DNA of 9,318 nt, taken from Candidatus Glassiibacteriota bacterium (GTDB lineage: Bacteria > Gemmatimonadota > Glassbacteria > GWA2-58-10). Location of the stretch: NCBI GenBank assembly GCA_030604975.1, contig JAUVUV010000057.1, positions 1-9,318 on the forward strand, in the 5' to 3' direction. This document shows positions 1-6,538 of this stretch, piece after piece (within the stretch, counting starts at the first letter, position 1; every line of letters begins with the position of its first letter). The translations under genes were made by a program, and so were the position numbers. The notes below the pieces were generated by a model. The model saw only the letters and a list, made by a program, of their open reading frames with translations. It did not search any database and was not told the DNA's origin.

Positions 1-651
1 GCTGGAGGTAAGAATCAGCAGCGGCCAGAGACTTTCTTTTTTCTGTATCAGGTGTACCAGCAGTTCGAGCGAGAGGCGGTCGATACGTTCGAGATCATCG
101 AACCAGAGCACAGTCAGTTCCGGTGATTCATTTCCTCCACCTGAGCCGGCACGCAAGGCCTGAAGGTAGCGCCGGAGCGCATTGAAGGCCAGCAGTTTGC
201 CTCTGCCACGGCGTGAAACGCCGGTGGGGAACTCGACTGGATAAGTGATTCCCAGAAGCTGTCCGAAAACCGGAAGGATTGTTTCGGCCTGGAAAATTTC
301 AGAAGGGAGGTTAAGAGAGGACAGGCTGGCCAGCCGCGATTCGAGCTTTTCTTTCTTGGAATACTCACTCTCCCAGAAAGAGATACCCAATTCCGAGCAT
401 AAAGCTGAACTCACTGCTCCGAAAGGAAACTGTGCGAGGCAAAAATCATGCACTCTGAGACAGTGGAGGCTCCGCAGGTCCCGGGCAAAAAAAAGAAGCT
501 CCTCGATCAGCCTGGTTTTGCCGATTCCTTCCTCACCGAAAACGTGAAGCCAGAGGGCTTGCCTTTTTCTGTCCGACTCGAGAAAATCTTTCAGACGGTC
601 ATTCAGGGCCTTGAGTTCTTTGTCTCTGCCGATAAGTCCCAGATCGTGCAT
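1..651 (-). CDS. AAA-type ATPase (AAA_16-like), N-terminal part, cut by window edge
   Basis: An open minus-strand frame of 217 codons runs without a stop from ATG at 651 to base 1, so the C-terminal part lies outside the window. The protein starts with an LIGRDKEL motif (residues 6-13), as in AAA_16 ATPase domains. A Walker A motif GEEGIGKT lies at 39-46 and a Walker B-like LTVLWFDD at 179-186. The end, LLILTSS, resembles the following sensor strand. Such domains often open large signalling proteins with TPR repeats, a cyclase, GGDEF or LuxR output domain, but the output here is not visible. An in-frame stop at 673-675 limits upstream extension, and 651 is the only ATG in that interval. The ribosome binding site is weak (GGAT about 8 nt upstream). 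It is divergent from ssb. The ATPase fold is well supported; the cellular role is unknown. Confidence 0.82.
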   Translation of the reverse strand, partial: MHDLGLIGRDKELKALNDRLKDFLESDRKRQALWLHVFGEEGIGKTRLIEELLFFARDLRSLHCLRVHDFCLAQFPFGAVSSALCSELGISFWESEYSKKEKLESRLASLSSLNLPSEIFQAETILPVFGQLLGITYPVEFPTGVSRRGRGKLLAFNALRRYLQALRAGSGGGNESPELTVLWFDDLERIDRLSLELLVHLIQKKESLWPLLILTSS

Positions 652-808
652 GATTGAGATCCGGTGTGATATTTAACTTAACCATGACAAGCCTACCGCA
701 ACGCACGGTACACTTGAGCTAGATGGACAGGCTAAGGGTGGTTAAATGCACAAATGCCTGTAATTGTCTGCTCGGGCAGGTGAGATTGCAAAGTTTTTCG
801 AATTTAAA

Positions 809-837
809 AAAATATATCTACAGAAGGTCTAATTCAA
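809..837 (-). promoter_or_regulatory. Candidate promoter for the ATPase gene
   Basis: On the minus strand TTGAAT (832-837) is followed after 17 bases by TATTTT (809-814). This would give a leader of about 150 nt before the ATG at 651. An alternative -10, TATATT (811-816), has a 15-base spacer. The match is modest in AT-rich DNA, so it is only a candidate. Confidence 0.35.
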
Positions 838-898
838 GCTAAAATGTTCACTTTTAACCCTAAAAAGCAACAGATAAATGGATAAAAACGGGAAAGTC

Positions 899-928
899 TT
901 GACAAACTGTTGATTTGAAGAATATAGT
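899..928 (+). promoter_or_regulatory. Sigma70-type promoter of ssb
   Basis: A consensus -35 TTGACA (899-904) is followed after 18 bases by TATAGT (923-928). Transcription would start near 935, giving an unusually long leader of about 170 nt before the ssb ATG. No other match this good is seen closer to the gene. Confidence 0.65.
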
Positions 929-966
929 TAAAATGCATTATTATGTCCCTTTTTAGCTAAATAACG

Positions 967-1058
967 AAAGGAGAGTATATTACATCATAACAAGATCAGG
1001 TTTCACCGAGGCCTGATCATCCAAGCGGTCGACAAACTGATTTTGCCAGACCAGTTTG
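967..1058 (+). promoter_or_regulatory. Structured ssb leader: orphan Shine-Dalgarno and two hairpins
   Basis: Within the presumed ssb leader lies a strong ribosome-binding-like AAAGGAG (967-973) with no ATG, GTG or TTG start at a useful distance. The only frame there is ATT ACA TCA TAA. Two 7-bp hairpins follow: GATCAGG (994-1000) with CCTGATC (1012-1018), and CAAACTG (1033-1039) with CAGTTTG (1052-1058). Neither has a U-tract, so they are not typical terminators. They could be protein-binding or translation-control elements; that role is inferred. Confidence 0.4.
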
Positions 1059-1106
1059 AGGAATCGAGATATGTGAGGGTTTTCACGATCACTTTCGGAG
1101 TGTTTC

Positions 1107-1556
1107 ATGGCTCAAAGAGATTTGAACAAAGTGATTCTTATTGGCAACATCGGCCGCGAGCCTGACCTTCGCCAGACAGAGACTAATTCGATTTCCACTT
1201 TTTCTATGGCCACTAATACGACCTGGGTGAACCGGGATGGTGTCCGCAACGAACGCACGGAGTGGCATAATATCGTAACATGGAACCGTTTGGCGGAAAT
1301 ATGTCATCAGATAATCCGAAAGGGAGACCAGGTTTATATCGAAGGCTGCCTGCGGACACGCACTTGGGAGGATGAAAAAGGAGTGCGCCGTCAGAGGACA
1401 GAAATAGTCGCAGGGCAGATGATCAAGCTTAGCCGAAGGTCAGTCGAGGACGCGAAACCGGGTCAGGAACAAGGACAGCAAGCCGAAGAAAACACCGACA
1501 CCACATCCACTAATGAATCTCACCAGTTATCTGACAGCAGAAATCATACTGATTGA
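1107..1556 (+). CDS. ssb: Single-stranded DNA-binding protein
   Basis: A 149-residue SSB, which coats single-stranded DNA during replication, repair and recombination. The OB fold covers about residues 1-108. It opens with LNKVILIGNIGREPDLR (6-22). Trp40, Trp53 and Trp87 occupy the places of the ssDNA-stacking aromatics of E. coli SSB, and TEWHNIVTWNRLAEIC (51-66) is the family core. The rest is a Gln/Glu/Ser/Thr-rich tail. The start is ATG with CGGAG six bases upstream. The protein ends in SDSRNHTD instead of the usual acidic tip (DDDIPF-like) that recruits partner proteins. Reading the +1-shifted frame at the 3' end does not restore such a tip. The gene stands apart from rpsF-rpsR, between which ssb often lies, and has its own promoter and long leader. 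The family is certain; whether it is the main or a specialised SSB of this organism cannot be told. Confidence 0.95.
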   Translation: MAQRDLNKVILIGNIGREPDLRQTETNSISTFSMATNTTWVNRDGVRNERTEWHNIVTWNRLAEICHQIIRKGDQVYIEGCLRTRTWEDEKGVRRQRTEIVAGQMIKLSRRSVEDAKPGQEQGQQAEENTDTTSTNESHQLSDSRNHTD

Positions 1557-1597
1557 TCTGGTTATTATTAGGTTAGCAGGAATCGGAAGGTAAAAGA

Positions 1598-1834
1598 ATG
1601 AAAATTTTCCTGGCGCGAGACAATAATATGGTAAGCAGTGCAAAGAGATTTAGGATCAAAAAATCACCGGACAAGCTGACGGTATTGAAAGATGCTCTGA
1701 CAGGGAATGAGAAGGCCACAAGCAAGGTTATGAGAGCATTTCAGACCCTGATGCGCCGGGATTCGGAAGAATCGGACGAAGAGTCCGGGGGGCAGAGGCC
1801 TGGACAAAAGAAAAAGACCCCGCCGCGAAGGTAG
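1598..1834 (+). CDS. Small basic hypothetical protein downstream of ssb
   Basis: A 78-codon frame starts 41 bases after the ssb stop. GGAAGG (1585-1590) lies seven bases before the ATG, a good ribosome binding site. I do not recognise the product. Residues 10-50 are rich in Lys/Arg and look helical. They are followed by an acidic patch (DSEESDEES) and a very basic Lys/Arg/Pro-rich end. No signal peptide, membrane segment or Cys motif is seen. A second in-frame ATG at 1628 has a poorer upstream context. The position suggests cotranscription with ssb and a possible nucleic-acid-related role, which is an inference. It could also be a chance ORF. Confidence 0.5.
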   Translation: MKIFLARDNNMVSSAKRFRIKKSPDKLTVLKDALTGNEKATSKVMRAFQTLMRRDSEESDEESGGQRPGQKKKTPPRR

Positions 1835-1873
1835 GGCCTTTGTCAGTCAGGTTCATTTTAACAAAAACAATTC

Positions 1874-1912
1874 AAGGCCGCACAACATTTAACCCAAAGA
1901 GTGCGACCTTTT
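1874..1912. terminator. Imperfect bidirectional terminator between ssb unit and rplI
   Basis: AAGGCCGCAC (1874-1883) pairs with GTGCGACCTT (1901-1910) over ten positions with one mismatch, around a 17-base loop. The plus side is followed by a short T run (1909-1912, then TTTGCC-type sequence). The minus side continues into a T-rich stretch (TTGAATTGTTTTTGTT). It sits between converging genes, where a shared terminator is expected. The large loop and the mismatch lower certainty. Confidence 0.5.
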
Positions 1913-1929
1913 GCCTTTGATAGGAGTAC

Positions 1930-1949
1930 GCCCGATAGTTGATTCGGGC
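1930..1949. repeat. Short inverted repeat downstream of rplI
   Basis: GCCCGA (1930-1935) and TCGGGC (1944-1949) form a 6-bp stem with an 8-base loop. It lies between the rplI stop and the terminator candidate. No T run follows on either strand, so it may be an RNA 3'-end stabiliser or chance. Confidence 0.35.
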
Positions 1950-2001
1950 CACTCCCCTGCCGCTTCGGTTCCCTGTAAAGAGGAAAAAGCTGCCAATAAA
2001 G

Positions 2002-2445
2002 TTATTCTTTCACCACCCAGACTTTGACCTCGGCGTTCACCTCGGGGTGCAGGCGCACCTGTATTGTGTACACACCGAGTTGTTTGATCGGCTCCTCCAG
2101 CAGCACTCTATGGCGGTTGATTTCGAATCCCTGCTTGGCCGCCTCTTCAACAATATCAGCCGTGGTCACAGAGCCGAAAAGTTTGTCTTCCTCGCCCACC
2201 TTGACCTGGAAAGTGAGAGAGAGATCTTTCATCTTCTCCGCCTGTTTTCTGGCTTCTTCCACCTCGCACTCGGCCTGCTGTGTTGCTCTGCGTTTCTCAA
2301 ACTCGATACGCTTCAGGTTTCCGCTTGTGGCCAGATAAGCCAGCTTTTTCGGAATTAAATAATTACGGGCATAACCCGGCGCGACATTTATAACCTCCCC
2401 GAGTTTGCCCAGCCGATCAATATCGGCACGCAGAATAATTTTCAT
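2002..2445 (-). CDS. rplI: 50S ribosomal protein L9
   Basis: A full-length L9 of 147 residues (bacterial L9 is usually near 148), a large-subunit protein that binds 23S rRNA and affects translational fidelity. The N-terminal rRNA-binding domain is plain: MKIILRADIDRLGKLGEVI, then the GYARNYLIPKKLA signature at about 24-36. A long Glu/Lys/Arg-rich connecting helix spans about 42-75, and the C-terminal domain with LFGSVTTADI follows. The start is ATG preceded by a strong GAGGAGAGG. It is the last gene of the rpsF-rpsR-DUF2232-rplI unit, 81 bases after the DUF2232 stop. dnaB, often the next gene in bacteria, is absent; the convergent ssb unit lies here instead. Confidence 0.97.
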   Translation of the reverse strand: MKIILRADIDRLGKLGEVINVAPGYARNYLIPKKLAYLATSGNLKRIEFEKRRATQQAECEVEEARKQAEKMKDLSLTFQVKVGEEDKLFGSVTTADIVEEAAKQGFEINRHRVLLEEPIKQLGVYTIQVRLHPEVNAEVKVWVVKE

Positions 2446-2526
2446 ATCCTCTCCTCATAACACAGTCGATATATATGTAAGATCATTTCATTCTATTGTT
2501 TTCTATTCTCATGCAAAGCTTAAAAG

Positions 2527-3459
2527 CTATCTGGTTGCTGTCACGGTCTTGCGGAAATCGATCCAGGTGTCGAGAAGACCGAAAATCAGGTGGAACATGA
2601 CCATCGGTGTCAGGCATAGCGCCGCCACAAGAATCCGCAGGATTATACTCCCATTGCGCCTGGCGATAAAGAAGAATATTACAGCCGAACCACGAATCAC
2701 GTATAGGATACCCATCACAAACAGGACATTGAGCCCAACGCGTAACATTGGCTCGTTCGAGGAGAAAAACAGAGCCATGACAAGTCCCGCTATCACCATC
2801 CAGACCCAGTTATCCTCGAAGCGATACTGGTTGAAATGGCTGCAGCCGAGCGAAAGGTGGAGATCGGATTCTCCGAAACGTCTGAAGATGATTACGGATA
2901 GAAAAAAGCTTGCAATCATTAACAGGATAATATTGGCCGGGAGAATCCTAACTTGAAATCTGTCTATTTGATTAAATAACTTCAATCTATCACTTTCAAA
3001 TTCTTCTGGTTTTCCAGCTAACTGCTGTAACTGTTCTTGCTGGAAGGCGATCAGATTATTTTCGATTTTTTCCCATTTCTCAGGACCTGTAATCCAAATC
3101 ACAAAGACAGTGAGAATTGTTGCAATCAGACAGCCAACCAGGGTGCTCGAAGTAACAGTTGAGAACAGGTTCCTCCTCAGGATCCAAACAGTGCTGAGAG
3201 ATGCACTCAGGGCGAAAAAGGTTAGCAAAGGCTCGCTCCATAATGAAACTGCCAGAAGAGGGATCAGTGCCATCCCAGCCAGCCTTCGTAACGGGGGCCG
3301 CTTATCGCAGCATAAAAAGATCAATCCCAGAGAAGCCCCCATGGCAACCCTGAGGAAGACGTCTCTAAAAGCGAAAGCCACCACAACCGCGATTGGCAGC
3401 CATTTTAGGGTTCTCATCGCCAGAGGCTGCCATTTATTGTGCGCCCCACCTTGCTCCAT
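2527..3459 (-). CDS. DUF2232 / YybS-like integral membrane protein
   Basis: A 310-residue hydrophobic protein with about eight predicted membrane segments (roughly 21-50, 60-92, 103-123, 171-192, 218-233, 241-267 and 271-297, some long enough to cross twice). A hydrophilic Glu/Gln-rich loop lies at about 125-168. The C-terminal motif FGLLDTWIDFRK matches the conserved end of DUF2232 (YybS) proteins, as does the position between rpsR and rplI, where this family is common. Its biochemical function is unknown; an ECF-transporter-S-like fold has been suggested for the family. The ATG at 3459 has a weak ribosome binding site, and Met15 is an alternative start. A 70-base gap separates it from rpsR, without a terminator, so cotranscription is likely. 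Confidence 0.8.
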   Translation of the reverse strand: MEQGGAHNKWQPLAMRTLKWLPIAVVVAFAFRDVFLRVAMGASLGLIFLCCDKRPPLRRLAGMALIPLLAVSLWSEPLLTFFALSASLSTVWILRRNLFSTVTSSTLVGCLIATILTVFVIWITGPEKWEKIENNLIAFQQEQLQQLAGKPEEFESDRLKLFNQIDRFQVRILPANIILLMIASFFLSVIIFRRFGESDLHLSLGCSHFNQYRFEDNWVWMVIAGLVMALFFSSNEPMLRVGLNVLFVMGILYVIRGSAVIFFFIARRNGSIILRILVAALCLTPMVMFHLIFGLLDTWIDFRKTVTATR

Positions 3460-3529
3460 TGTACGATCCGTAAAACTTAAGATGGTCTGGGTTGGGTTCC
3501 ATGCGTCGCAACAGCAAAGAAAAGCTTGC

Positions 3530-3775
3530 TCAGCTTGACTGGAACTCTCCGATATAAGGAAGCAGAGCCAGGAAACGGCCTTTTTTTATTGCTTTCGAAA
3601 GCTGCCTCTGGTGCTTGGCGCAGGTACCGCTTGTCCGTCGAGGGACAATTTTGGCCCGCTCGGTTAAAAAGCGTGCAAGCATCTTGTGATCCTTGTAATC
3701 GATACTCTTAATGTTGTTCTCGCAGAAGAGGCAGACTTTTCTACGACCTTCACTTCCAATAGACCTTATTCTCAT
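3530..3775 (-). CDS. rpsR: 30S ribosomal protein S18
   Basis: An 81-residue S18, complete and of usual length. It binds the platform of the small subunit as a heterodimer with S6, whose gene is the one upstream. Family core: IDYKDHKMLARFLTERAKIVPRR (25-47) and the end KAIKKGRFLALLPYI. Cys15, Cys18, Cys52 and His55 form a CxxC...CxxH set, so this is the metal-binding (C+) type of S18. The start is ATG with AGGAG ten bases upstream. It follows rpsF after 116 bases, a gap that holds a hairpin but no ssb. Confidence 0.97.
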   Translation of the reverse strand: MRIRSIGSEGRRKVCLFCENNIKSIDYKDHKMLARFLTERAKIVPRRTSGTCAKHQRQLSKAIKKGRFLALLPYIGEFQSS

Positions 3776-3838
3776 GAGATTATAACTCCTAAGATTAAAG
3801 ATATGTCTTGAATTGGATAAATAACCGTTATCGGCGTG

Positions 3839-3870
3839 TGCCCCTAAAAGCAGCTGAGGCTGCGGGGGCA
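3839..3870 (-). promoter_or_regulatory. Nested hairpin in the rpsF-rpsR gap
   Basis: In the minus-strand RNA, TGCCCC (3865-3870) pairs with GGGGCA (3839-3844). Inside it GCAGC (3859-3863) pairs with GCTGC (3850-3854) around a 4-base loop. The two helices are joined by one base on one side and five on the other. No U-tract follows, so it is not a standard terminator. Flanking CCGGTT and AACGG could extend the fold, and ATAACgGTTAT (3821-3831) lies just downstream. It may be an S6-S18-binding, mRNA-processing or translation-balancing element. The fold is seen in the sequence; the role is inferred. Confidence 0.5.
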
Positions 3871-3891
3871 GACAACCGGGGTTAGAACACC

Positions 3892-4224
3892 CTACTTTTT
3901 AGCCTCGGTAGGCGTGGCTATTCGCTCGGTTTCCGGATCATATAGGACGATCAGGCTGCGCAGGACCTGTTCATCGATACGCAAACGCCGCTCAATTTCG
4001 GTGATTGCCCGGGTTTCCGCATTGAAACGGTAGATACGGTAAATTCCGTTACCCTTCTTTTTGATTGGATAAGCAAGTTTCCGCTTGCCCCAATCGAGTG
4101 TTTGATTCTCGATTATCTTGGCGCCCTGCGACTTTAGGATTTCGAGAACGCTTTCGAATTTGTCATCGACTTCGGAATCTTCGATGGTTGGATCTAGTAA
4201 GAGGGCAATCTCGTACTTTTTCAT
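3892..4224 (-). CDS. rpsF: 30S ribosomal protein S6
   Basis: A 110-residue S6, complete. It starts MKKYEIALLLDPTIEDSEV and contains the family motif DWGKRKLAYPIKKKGNGIYRIYRF (about 44-67), then RRLRIDEQVLRSLIVL. S6 pairs with S18 on the small-subunit platform. A short hydrophilic tail (ETERIATPTEAKK) follows the fold; there is no long glutamate-type extension. The start is ATG with GGGAG eight bases upstream. It is the first gene of its unit, with its own promoter and a leader of about 68 nt, directly behind the hppA terminator. Confidence 0.97.
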   Translation of the reverse strand: MKKYEIALLLDPTIEDSEVDDKFESVLEILKSQGAKIIENQTLDWGKRKLAYPIKKKGNGIYRIYRFNAETRAITEIERRLRIDEQVLRSLIVLYDPETERIATPTEAKK

Positions 4225-4251
4225 AGGTTTTCTCCCTTCGGACAGTTGATC

Positions 4252-4270
4252 CCTGCCAACCTTCAGCAGG
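4252..4270 (-). promoter_or_regulatory. Small hairpin in the rpsF leader
   Basis: CCTGC (4266-4270 on the minus strand) pairs with GCAGG (4252-4256) around a 9-base loop, about 27 bases before the rpsF start. Many bacteria have an S6:S18-binding motif in the rpsF leader, but I could not match the conserved parts of that motif with confidence. Autoregulation is possible, not shown. Confidence 0.3.
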
Positions 4271-4298
4271 AATAGGGGGTAAGAATGAAAATTAAAAA

Positions 4299-4331
4299 AT
4301 TATAAATATAGCAAAAAAGGAAAAATATCAA
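4299..4331 (-). promoter_or_regulatory. Promoter of the rpsF operon
   Basis: On the minus strand a perfect TATAAT (4299-4304) lies directly after TATATT (4305-4310), in AT-rich DNA. TTGATA (4326-4331) is 15 bases before TATATT or 21 before TATAAT, so the -35 spacing is not ideal. The start site would be near 4292, just past the hppA terminator. Confidence 0.5.
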
Positions 4332-4365
4332 GATTAAACAGGGGCACACCAGGCAGTGCCCCTGT
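4321..4365 (-). terminator. Rho-independent terminator after hppA
   Basis: ACAGGGGCAC (4338-4347) and GTGCCCCTGT (4356-4365) form a perfect 10-bp stem with an 8-base loop. In the minus direction it is followed by a T-rich run (TTTAATCTTGATATTTTT). It lies 30 bases after the hppA stop and separates the prs-hppA unit from the rpsF unit. The -35 of the rpsF promoter lies in its T-rich tail. Confidence 0.85.
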
Positions 4366-4395
4366 GAGCAGTTGCGATTTTGTTTTCATGCGATA

Positions 4396-6489
4396 TTACC
4401 TGTGCAGGGCCATGAACATCGGCGCCAGAACAAGGGAAATCACACTCATCAGCTTGATCAGGATATTCAGCGAGGGGCCCGCTGTATCCTTGAAAGGATC
4501 GCCGACAGTATCACCGACCACAGCCGCTTTGTGCGCCGGCGAGCCCTTACCCCCGAGATGGCCGGCCTCGATGTATTTCTTGGCATTGTCCCAGGCACCG
4601 CCTGCGTTGGCCATGAAAATAGCCATCAGCACACCGGTCACTGTCACGCCGGCCAGTATCCCGCCCAGCATGTGAATGTCGTAAAAACCGAAAACCACCG
4701 GGACCAGTACAGCGATAATACCCGGAACGATCATCTTTTTGATAGCTGCGGTGGTAGAGATGTCCACACATCTGGCGTAGTCGGGGCGTGCCGTGCCTTC
4801 CATAAGGCCCGGGATTGATTTGAACTGTCGTCTGACCTCCTCGATCATCTCAAAGGCTGCGCTGCCGACCGCACTCATGGCAAAGGAACTGAAAAGGAAC
4901 GGCATTATTCCGCCGATGAAGAGGCCGGCCATTACTTTGGGGTTGTTGATATCGAGCACAGAAATACCAGTGGTGGCCCGGAATGCAGCGAAAAGGGCCA
5001 GAGCGGTAAGAGCCGCCGAACCGATTGCGAATCCTTTGCCGATTGCAGCGGTAGTGTTACCCACAGCGTCGAGCTTGTCTGTGCGGGCTCTGACCTCTGA
5101 GCCAAGGCCGGCCATCTCGGTTATACCACCGGCATTGTCGGCTATCGGGCCGTAGGCGTCAACCGCGAGCTGAATGCCGGTAGTGGCGAGCATGCCGAAA
5201 GCGGCGATAGCTATACCATAGAGTCCGGCACAGGTATATGAGATAACCACAGCTAGGGCAAGAATGGCCACCGGCGCGGCAGTGGAGCGCATCCCGGTGC
5301 CGAGGCCGGCAATAATGTTGGTCGCTGCTCCGGTTTCACTCTGGTGGGCAATGCTGCGCGCAGGCCCCCGGGATTCCGAGGTATAATACTCGGTGATCAG
5401 CCCGATCGCGGTACCTGCCACCAGACCGGTGATCATCGCCCAGAAGATGTTGGACACAGAATAGAGATTGGAATCGCCAAAGATCTCGAACTGTCCCTGG
5501 GGCATCATTGTCTTGATCACGATCCAGGAGATAATCGCCATGCAGATCGCGGCCCCGAAAGTACCAAGATTGAGCGCTGCCTGCAAGTTCCCGCCTTCCT
5601 TGGTTCTTACAAGAAAGACGCCGATTATCGAAACGACAATACCGATTCCGGCAAGCATTAACGGCAAGAGTACAAAATCAATGGAGAAAGTGCCTGTGGG
5701 GGAGAGTGTGATCGTGGCACCGAGTATCATCGAGCCGATAAGTGCGCCCACGTAGGATTCGAAAAGATCAGCGCCCATGCCGGCTACATCGCCCACATTA
5801 TCGCCGACATTGTCGGCAATCACTGCGGGGTTGCGCGGGTCATCCTCAGGGATACCGGCCTCGAGCTTGCCCACAAGGTCGGCCCCAATATCAGCGGCCT
5901 TGGTGTAAATTCCGCCACCAACACGGGCAAATAGGGCGATTGAGGAAGCACCGAGGCTGAAACCGCTGAGCACCGGGAGGACAACACTGGAGAGGTGGCT
6001 CTGGAGAGTCATGCCCTCAGAGGGTAGATTCGCCTTGTAGATGATAAAAAGCGTGCTCAGGCCGAAAATTCCCAGCCCGACAACACACATACCCATAACA
6101 GAACCCCCTCCGAAAGCCACTTTTAAAGCTCCCGGGAGTCCCTCCCGCGCAGCGTTAGCGGTACGCACATTGGCGCTGGTAGCCACGCGCATGCCGAAAA
6201 ATCCCGCCAGGCCGCTACAGAGAGCACCGACAATAAATGACACGGCGACCAGCGACTGCACTTGGATCTTGTAGCCGATCACCAATAGCACGGCCACTAC
6301 AGAGACGAATACTGCAAGTACTTTGTATTCGCGGGCCAGAAAGGCCATTGCGCCTTCACGGATCGCCTGGCTGATTGCGAGCATGGTTTCATTGCCCGGA
6401 TCGGCTTTGTTGACGCCGCGGGCCTTGATATAGGCGAACACCAGAGCTAAAAGTCCTGCAACCGGGCAAAGATAGACGTAGCTTTCCAT
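4396..6489 (-). CDS. hppA: Membrane-bound ion-pumping pyrophosphatase, K+-dependent, probably Na+-transporting
   Basis: A 697-residue M-PPase of usual length. It hydrolyses PPi in the cytosolic face of about 16 membrane helices and moves Na+ or H+ outward. The substrate loop KAADIGADLVGK is at 197-208, NPAVIADNVGDNVGDVAGMGADL runs over about 220-242, and the last acidic motif GDTVGDPFKDTAGP lies near 659-672. GNTTA with Ala481 and Gly484 is the K+-dependent signature; K+-independent enzymes have Lys at the first place. Glu244 sits in LFESYVG, the position used by Na+-PPases, whereas plant-type K+-dependent H+-PPases have LFGSYAES with the Glu four residues later. So Na+ (or Na+ and H+) transport is favoured, by inference. 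The start is ATG with GAGGGAG eight bases upstream, 49 bases after pth. Confidence 0.96.
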   Translation of the reverse strand: MESYVYLCPVAGLLALVFAYIKARGVNKADPGNETMLAISQAIREGAMAFLAREYKVLAVFVSVVAVLLVIGYKIQVQSLVAVSFIVGALCSGLAGFFGMRVATSANVRTANAAREGLPGALKVAFGGGSVMGMCVVGLGIFGLSTLFIIYKANLPSEGMTLQSHLSSVVLPVLSGFSLGASSIALFARVGGGIYTKAADIGADLVGKLEAGIPEDDPRNPAVIADNVGDNVGDVAGMGADLFESYVGALIGSMILGATITLSPTGTFSIDFVLLPLMLAGIGIVVSIIGVFLVRTKEGGNLQAALNLGTFGAAICMAIISWIVIKTMMPQGQFEIFGDSNLYSVSNIFWAMITGLVAGTAIGLITEYYTSESRGPARSIAHQSETGAATNIIAGLGTGMRSTAAPVAILALAVVISYTCAGLYGIAIAAFGMLATTGIQLAVDAYGPIADNAGGITEMAGLGSEVRARTDKLDAVGNTTAAIGKGFAIGSAALTALALFAAFRATTGISVLDINNPKVMAGLFIGGIMPFLFSSFAMSAVGSAAFEMIEEVRRQFKSIPGLMEGTARPDYARCVDISTTAAIKKMIVPGIIAVLVPVVFGFYDIHMLGGILAGVTVTGVLMAIFMANAGGAWDNAKKYIEAGHLGGKGSPAHKAAVVGDTVGDPFKDTAGPSLNILIKLMSVISLVLAPMFMALHR

Positions 6490-6538
6490 GGTTCACGCTC
6501 CCTCGCACAGAATGGAGGTAAAGGTTGGGTGTGCAATC

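Larger units (their letters stand above)
652..1106. other. Divergent intergenic region between ATPase gene and ssb
   Basis: No convincing gene is seen in these 455 bases. The stretch is AT-rich, especially 795-960. It holds a good plus-strand promoter, a weaker minus-strand promoter candidate and the long ssb leader. A small inverted repeat, TACCG-N7-CGGTA at 694-710, could be a protein site but is too short to call. A five-codon ORF (ATG at 943, stop at 958-960) has no ribosome binding site and is probably chance. Confidence 0.7.

Noticed and set aside
448..657. Plus-strand frames within the first 660 bases
   Set aside because: They are antisense to a continuous minus-strand frame with Walker A and B motifs.
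943..960. Five-codon leader ORF upstream of ssb
   Set aside because: It starts within about ten bases of the presumed transcription start and has no ribosome binding site.
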